From positions 86,568,840 to 86,632,839 of the forward strand of contig CM043971.1 in the NCBI GenBank assembly GCA_014529385.2: 64,000 bases of DNA, in the 5' to 3' direction. The translations under genes were made by a program, and so were the position numbers. Positions 59,163 to 64,000 of the stretch are shown piece after piece. The notes under the pieces are model-generated. The model had not been told where the DNA came from. It searched no databases and saw only the letters and a program-made list of their open reading frames with translations. The first letter of the stretch is position 1. Every line of letters starts with the position of its first letter. The stretch is from Adiantum capillus-veneris (Eukaryota; Streptophyta; Polypodiopsida; Polypodiales; Pteridaceae).

Positions 59163-61166
59163 TCACAAGTAACCATCCTTCAAAAAGTACCCATATGCTT
59201 TCTTGCATATCCTCTTGAATTCTTGTTCAGAGCAATCATCCTGTTTTGTTAGAGTACTCAAGTACCTTCCAATAGAAAGCCAATCACCTTCATAAAGATC
59301 TTTCAAGAACAATTCAAGTGAATTAGTCATGCAGACATTGTTACCTTTGATGTGAGAGATAGAATAGAACTTTGTGCCTACTTCATCTCCCTCATCAATC
59401 ATTTGTGAATCATCTTCATACCTTGCCCTTGATAGCATATCTACCACTGTATTGTCTTTACCTGCAATGTGCTTGAACTTGGGATTTAAGGACTTAATGT
59501 GGGCAATCCACCGCAACATAGCAATGTCTGGCGTTGAGCAGTTTGTAATCATCCCAAGAAGTGGTAGACAATCTGTTTCTACAACCACACATGCACCAAT
59601 TAGGTACTCTTTCTCACTTTTCAAGGCTGTAACCATACCCCATAACTCTCTCTTTATCTGTGGATAGTTTCTTTGGCGAGCACTTAGTACCTTTGCTCCA
59701 AATCTTACCACATACCTGTGTCCTTCTTTGTCATCTTGCCCTATTGCCCATCCAATCCCTGTAGGACTGGTGTCTACTGTCACAATTACTGGCCTTTGAC
59801 ACTCATAGTCTACCTTTCTCAAAGTTGTTGCTGACTGGAGCAACTCCTTTAGCTTTTTCATGGATTTTACAAGTGCTTTTATCCATTTAAACTTCTGATT
59901 CTTTCTAAGTAGTTGATAAAGAGGATCAGCTACATGTGCATAATGTGGAATCCAAATAACATAGAAGACACATGCTCCCAGAAACCTTCTAACTTCAGTG
60001 ATGCTAGTGCATGTTTCTTTCATTCTTTGGATGGCATCTACCTTTGATAGACAAGGTTTCCTACCATATGGCCCGCACATGTGCCCCACAATAAGCACTT
60101 CATTGACACGAAACATAGACTTTTTCCCTGACAATGTAAGATTCACTTCTTCCAACCTAGACAAAATTTTATCACAATCATTTATGTGATTTACCACAAA
60201 CCTGCGAAATCCCTTAAGCTCCAAAGCTTCATCTTTGTCACTTTCTTCACATCCTTTGATAGGAAAATCATCAATGAAAGGCATTGTGATTTGAGGAATA
60301 AAGTCACGTAAGACCTTATTCATCCCATTCATCATATGTGTAACCGAGTTGGTTGCTCCCTGTGGCAAGGTACACATCCTTACCAAACCCAAAGGTGTCC
60401 TCATGGTTGTCAAGTCTCTGCTTTCGATTGCAAGCTGAAATTGATCATACCCTGAGTAGAGATCCCCCATTGAGTAGATTGCCCTCCGTGCAAACGCCTC
60501 TGCAAACTCATCCACAATTGGACCTGTACCTACATTTCTAATTGTCACCTTGTTCACTGGTTGCATATCTTGGATGAAGCGTAGAGAACCATTCATCTTT
60601 GAAACTGTGAACCACCTATTTGAGTATGGAGCACAAGAAGGCTCCAAGATTCCCATTTTGATTTTCTCATTCAGTAGCTCTACTAACTTTGGCAAATGAG
60701 CCTTTGGAACCGGAATAGGCTGCAGATTCCAAGGCACATGAGGTATTGTGAAAATTACCATAGGAGCTACAATAGAAGGATCAACACATCCTATCTCATG
60801 TGGATCAAATGCAAAAGCCTTACTGTGCTTTGAAAGCATTCCTTTGAAGCACTTTGTCTCCTCCTGTGTTAGAAACTCCTCACGACCAATCTGCAACTCT
60901 TGGAAAGACTCCTTCGTGAAGGTATGCCCAATCTTTTTAGGATCCCTCAAACTTGGTTGTAAAGAAGACTGCTCGATCTTTTGCCTGTTGTTAGGTGGTA
61001 AGGGTGAAGCTACTGGTTTCACCTTCTTTGCTACACTCTTGTACTTAGTTTCAACATGGACTTCTGGACCAATTGTTTGGATTTCTTTAAAGGCTTCTAT
61101 TACTTCATACATTTCCACAGAGCATACTTCCACAACTTCATTTTCAAGATGCAAACTAGTTTGCAC
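59163..61166 (-). CDS. RT-RNase H of the fungal-type gypsy element
   Basis: 667 open codons. After a Lys/Pro-rich region, RT begins near residue 150. It has W-F-T-V-S-K, L-R-F-I-Q-D-M-Q-P-V-N (instead of the usual R-M-C-V-D-Y-R), G-D-L-Y-S-G-Y-D, T-P-L-G-L-V and active site P-F-I-D-D-F-P-I-K-G (60,281-60,252), where plant gypsy elements normally have Y/F-x-D-D-I. RNase H has V-T-V-D-T-S-P-T-G-I-G-W (about 59,790-59,755), V-E-T-D-C-L-P-L and H-I-A-G-K-D-N. Unusually long and intact for this window. It overlaps the protease-containing frame by 67 bp in another frame. Confidence 0.85.
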   Translation of the reverse strand: MQTSLHLENEVVEVCSVEMYEVIEAFKEIQTIGPEVHVETKYKSVAKKVKPVASPLPPNNRQKIEQSSLQPSLRDPKKIGHTFTKESFQELQIGREEFLTQEETKCFKGMLSKHSKAFAFDPHEIGCVDPSIVAPMVIFTIPHVPWNLQPIPVPKAHLPKLVELLNEKIKMGILEPSCAPYSNRWFTVSKMNGSLRFIQDMQPVNKVTIRNVGTGPIVDEFAEAFARRAIYSMGDLYSGYDQFQLAIESRDLTTMRTPLGLVRMCTLPQGATNSVTHMMNGMNKVLRDFIPQITMPFIDDFPIKGCEESDKDEALELKGFRRFVVNHINDCDKILSRLEEVNLTLSGKKSMFRVNEVLIVGHMCGPYGRKPCLSKVDAIQRMKETCTSITEVRRFLGACVFYVIWIPHYAHVADPLYQLLRKNQKFKWIKALVKSMKKLKELLQSATTLRKVDYECQRPVIVTVDTSPTGIGWAIGQDDKEGHRYVVRFGAKVLSARQRNYPQIKRELWGMVTALKSEKEYLIGACVVVETDCLPLLGMITNCSTPDIAMLRWIAHIKSLNPKFKHIAGKDNTVVDMLSRARYEDDSQMIDEGDEVGTKFYSISHIKGNNVCMTNSLELFLKDLYEGDWLSIGRYLSTLTKQDDCSEQEFKRICKKAYGYFLKDGYL

Positions 61167-62483
61167 TTGTTGTAGAGACTCTTTGACATTATGTTTATCT
61201 CTGAACCATGGTCAATCAAGGCAACAAATGGCTCTTCAAGATCACCTACCTTGACCAAAGTTTCGGTAGTAGCCCTTGCCCAATGACTTCGTGAATAGTA
61301 ACTCCTAGGAATATCTTCAACTTCTTCATCATCATTTGAGAAATGTACTTGCTTCACTCTCCCACTAGATTGGTAGCATCCTACCACAGCTCCATCATTC
61401 TCCTTATTTTTCAGTTGCATCCCTTGTGTCTTTGAGGTTTCCCCTTCAACCTGTGGACGAGAAACTTCAGCAAGAGTTTGCCTCTTCCTCTTGATGATGT
61501 CAATGATCTCCTCATGGAATTCACGCTTTGCAATGCCAAGAACTTCTCCCAGAGTAAACTCAATCTTGCTATTCAAGATCCTTTCCTCCAAGACTTTCTT
61601 TAAATCTGTAGCAACCTCAATATCAGATTGTAGTTTATAAGTTGGGACTTTTGTCTTACCTTTTGTTGGCTCTTTCTTCTTTCCTGTTGTAGATTCCTCC
61701 ATGAGTACTTCAGGTGGAGATGCTCCTTGTGTTGAGGGTGTTTGAGAAGGCATTGAGTCGCTTCTTCCCCCACTTCTAGAAGCTCTTTTTGATGGTCCTT
61801 CATCATCATTCTCACGTCTGCGCTTCTCTTCTACAATCGCCTCATTTTGTTGGCATTTTGTAATGTAGGCATGCACTGACAATGAGTCCACTGGATCATT
61901 CCATCCTGTTTCTAGACATATGCAATCACCTGCTTCATGTAGAATCTCTTTTGTAAGCTTTCTCTTTTTAGCTAATTGCATGACATTTGGCCAAATTTGA
62001 CCATGATGGTCACTCACCTCTTCATCACAAAAATGTTCAATTTTTACTCCATAAGTAGTTGCCTTAACTGAAGAGGTGGCATGCTTGGTTGCCATACCTT
62101 CAACTAAGGTTTTCATTCCCCCCTTCCCAAAGTTAGTTCTCAAGGGTAGACCTGTCTCTCTTAAGTGGATTTTACCATCCTTAAAAAAAAATAACATCTT
62201 TTGACAAAGCATCACTAAAATCATCACAATCCCTTCTTACATGGTCTGTACTATCACACCAAATACATCTATTAACAAACCCTTCTTTGGGCTGTTGTCT
62301 TTGCCTAGGAAGTGGTCCTAATGGTTGGCCTTTTTCTTCAAGCTTTGCAAACTTCACCTTCAAGTCACACATTCCCTTCACAAGCTCATCTAGAGTGGAC
62401 TCATCAAACTTAGGAGAGATAAAAGTAGGCTTTACCATTTTGTCAGAAGTTGAGGTGCAAGGACTTGTAGTGTTTACTACCAT
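61100..62483 (-). pseudogene. Gag C-terminus and truncated protease of the fungal-type element
   Basis: 62,483-62,181 carries a CCHC knuckle (C-I-W-C-D-S-T-D-H-V-R-R-D-C). 62,227-61,100 carries a Lys/Glu/Ser-rich linker, the block L-E-E-R-I-L-N-S-K-I-E-F-T-L-G-E-V-L-G-I (about 61,580), and protease active site F-V-A-L-I-D-H-G-S-E-I-N-I-M (about 61,235-61,190). The text then slips into the RT frame with no flap or I-L-G motif: the rest of the protease (some 60-70 residues) appears deleted, so no active protease is expected. Confidence 0.7.
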
Positions 62484-62499
62484 CTTGTCCCTTCTTCTT

Positions 62500-62925
62500 T
62501 GTCGTTTGGCAAGCAGTGAGACAGCACCTTCAACCTCATTTCAGTCGGTCTTTAGTCCTTGCTCAGCATCTTTATCTTCAAGAAGAAGCTCCAAATTTTC
62601 TTGAAACTCTTTACCTGTAGCTTGTAAGAAAAGATCTGTCTTCTCTAGTGAGTTGTGCATAGCGCCGCTCAAATTCCCTAAGTAGCTATGTTATTGATAG
62701 TCCTTGCTTTGGCTTGACTACCCATTCTAAGAATGTCCTTTTGGTCACTCTCTCCGAGTCCTCCATGAAATATTCCTCCTTTAAAGCTACTTTGAGTTCT
62801 TCCCAATTTCTCCCATGCCCATCTTCAATTGCCCTAACATGCTCCCTAATTTCTGGAGCAACAACTAGCTCAAAGCTTTGAATCATCTCACCTTCTGACA
62901 CGCGATGTAGCTCCATCTCCTTCAC
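62500..62925 (-). pseudogene. Gag N-terminal remnant of the fungal-type element
   Basis: 62,925-62,686 encodes 79 residues with a gag-like helical pattern (V-A-P-E-I-R-E-H-V, then W-E-E-L-K-V-A-L-K-E-E-Y-F). In another frame toward 62,500 an acidic coiled stretch (F-Q-E-N-L-E-L-L-L-E-D-K-D-A) leads to the knuckle ORF. Frames are broken and the 5' end is missing. Confidence 0.5.
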
Positions 62926-62945
62926 ATACTCGCGTTGTCAGGAGT

Positions 62946-64000
62946 TTTTTGGAGCAAGGAATTGCGCATATGTACATACACATGCATGGTGCATCAAATA
63001 AGGAATTGCCCATTTTCCAGAGCCAGGTGGTTACGTGGGGCCCACATGTGTACAGGTAGGACAGCATGTACATAGTGCAGCAATTTTCACTATTATCAAT
63101 ACTAGTGTGTTTTTTCTACAATAAGGAGGAGTTGGTAGCGCATAAAACTTCTCAAGGAAGCTATCCGCGGGCCGACGAAGTGAGGTCAGCAGGTGCATCA
63201 GATGGCATCTAGTGGCGTCAGGAGGGCGAACGAAGTCAATATTTGCACGTGGATGAGGACGGACACAACGTGGGTGTTTTCTGGTGAGAGTTATGCAGAA
63301 AGGTCATCATTAGGACCACTTTTTGGGGCCACTTCACGTGGTGGCAAGATGCATTATTGGAAAAAAGCTGAGTGCCAGGTGTGTGAATGATGCAAAAAGG
63401 TGACAACTATGCATTGCGAGGTCAGTTTTTGGCCTGTTCGGGGTCCGTTTGAGGTCATCTAAAAGGCCAAGGGTGCCCAACTAATAAAGCTAAGTGTGGA
63501 AACTGAAAAAACTGAGAGAAGACCAGAAAAAAACGTGGAGAAGAGAGGAGGAACAGCCGCAGGTGTGTTTTTGCCCATTTTGGAGCCTGTTTTGGCCGTA
63601 AACTGCTCATCCAAGGTCGGATTTGAGCACTTTGACATTGTAGACTGGGGTTTTGGGCCGTTCCGGACGCGATGGCGCTGTCCATTTTGCCAAATTCCTC
63701 ACTCTTTTTCTGCTGTTTTTCAGTGTAATCTTCTTCGGTGAGTGAAGCTTCTTCTCCAATTTGTGATTGTATCTGGTATCTTTTACCCATATTATGTGAG
63801 TTGTTTGTCCCATTGGTGTTGGCCCAAGCTCATTTGTATCTAAACATCAGAAATTCTCCTCTTTTGAGCTGAGTTTTTTTGGGTGTGTGTGTGTGTGTGT
63901 GTGTCTGTGTGGAGTGGGCAAGTGGATAGTCTCTCTCCTCTCACTCCAGAGGTGTGTTCCCTGTCTCGGCCAGGTGTGTTGTGTAAGCCGAGTGGTGCCC
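62946..64000. other. Unassigned sequence at the right edge
   Basis: No supported coding frame. Two GGAATTGC-CA boxes (near 62,960 and 63,003) and a (GT)n tract at 63,883-63,903. Moderate GC. It may be an LTR of another element cut by the window edge. Confidence 0.35.

Larger units (their letters stand above)
55877..62945 (-). mobile_element. Ty3/gypsy element with fungal-type RT/integrase, 5'-truncated
   Basis: Minus strand: gag pieces (62,925-62,181), protease (about 61,250), RT and RNase H (61,166-59,163), integrase (59,070-57,991), PPT TTTAGAGGGGGTGAT (57,860-57,846) and 3' LTR (57,845-55,877). The 5' LTR and PBS are absent: gag-like coding stops near 62,940 and unrelated sequence follows, so the 5' end was lost or lies beyond a rearrangement. 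It interrupts the ORF ending at 55,881. Confidence 0.8.

Overview
The window reads as a repeat-packed intergenic block from a large nuclear genome of a land plant. It has an AT-rich background, nested Ty1/copia and Ty3/gypsy LTR retrotransposons with plant-style primer-binding sites (initiator-Met tRNA type and Asp-tRNA type), LTRs of 0.6-2.8 kb and many dinucleotide microsatellites. I found no host protein-coding gene, no tRNA or rRNA gene and nothing bacterial. The species cannot be read from the sequence. The lineages present (a chromovirus with chromodomain, an Athila/Tat-like gypsy, and a gypsy whose RT has the F-I-D-D signature I associate with fungal elements) would fit a gymnosperm, fern or lycophyte, but that is inference.

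Left part (1-22,677): a minus-strand Ty1/copia element is the oldest layer and has been hit repeatedly. Its 5' LTR lies at 15,156-15,493 plus 22,415-22,677 and is split by a 6.9-kb gag-only gypsy element with ~2.75-kb LTRs, inserted in a GT tract. A 10.2-kb chromovirus (4,908-15,150) sits exactly at the junction between the copia 5' LTR and its primer-binding site. The copia gag-protease-integrase remnant follows (4,907 down to ~3,116). It is interrupted by a solo-LTR-like block (529-3,115) and resumes at 528 down to 1. The chromovirus is one reading frame with only two in-frame stops and one frameshift. It is itself split near its 3' end by an inverted solo LTR of its own family (6,787-8,375).

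Middle (22,862-37,412): a plus-strand non-autonomous LTR family is arranged LTR-internal-LTR-internal-LTR. The last LTR has expanded into nine head-to-tail copies of an 844-bp piece of itself, a young satellite-like array of 7.6 kb. The internal regions carry an unrecognised ORF family with hydrophobic segments.

Right part (37,413-64,000): about 1.5 kb holds six copies of a 22-bp perfect or near-perfect palindrome spaced 284-288 bp apart in otherwise diverged sequence. Next comes poorly assignable sequence with a perfect 34-bp inverted repeat. After that lies a decayed plus-strand Athila/Tat-like gypsy (Asp-type PBS at 43,904; leader with CGATCGCGATCG repeats; gag, protease, RT, RNase H, and an integrase missing half its core). 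Then come an LTR-like GC-richer block with a protease-like, Trp/Lys-repeat ORF (54,768-55,881), and a minus-strand 5'-truncated gypsy with fungal-type RT and integrase (55,877-~62,940). The last kilobase is unassigned. The window is a record of nested insertion, LTR recombination and repeat amplification rather than a set of cooperating genes.
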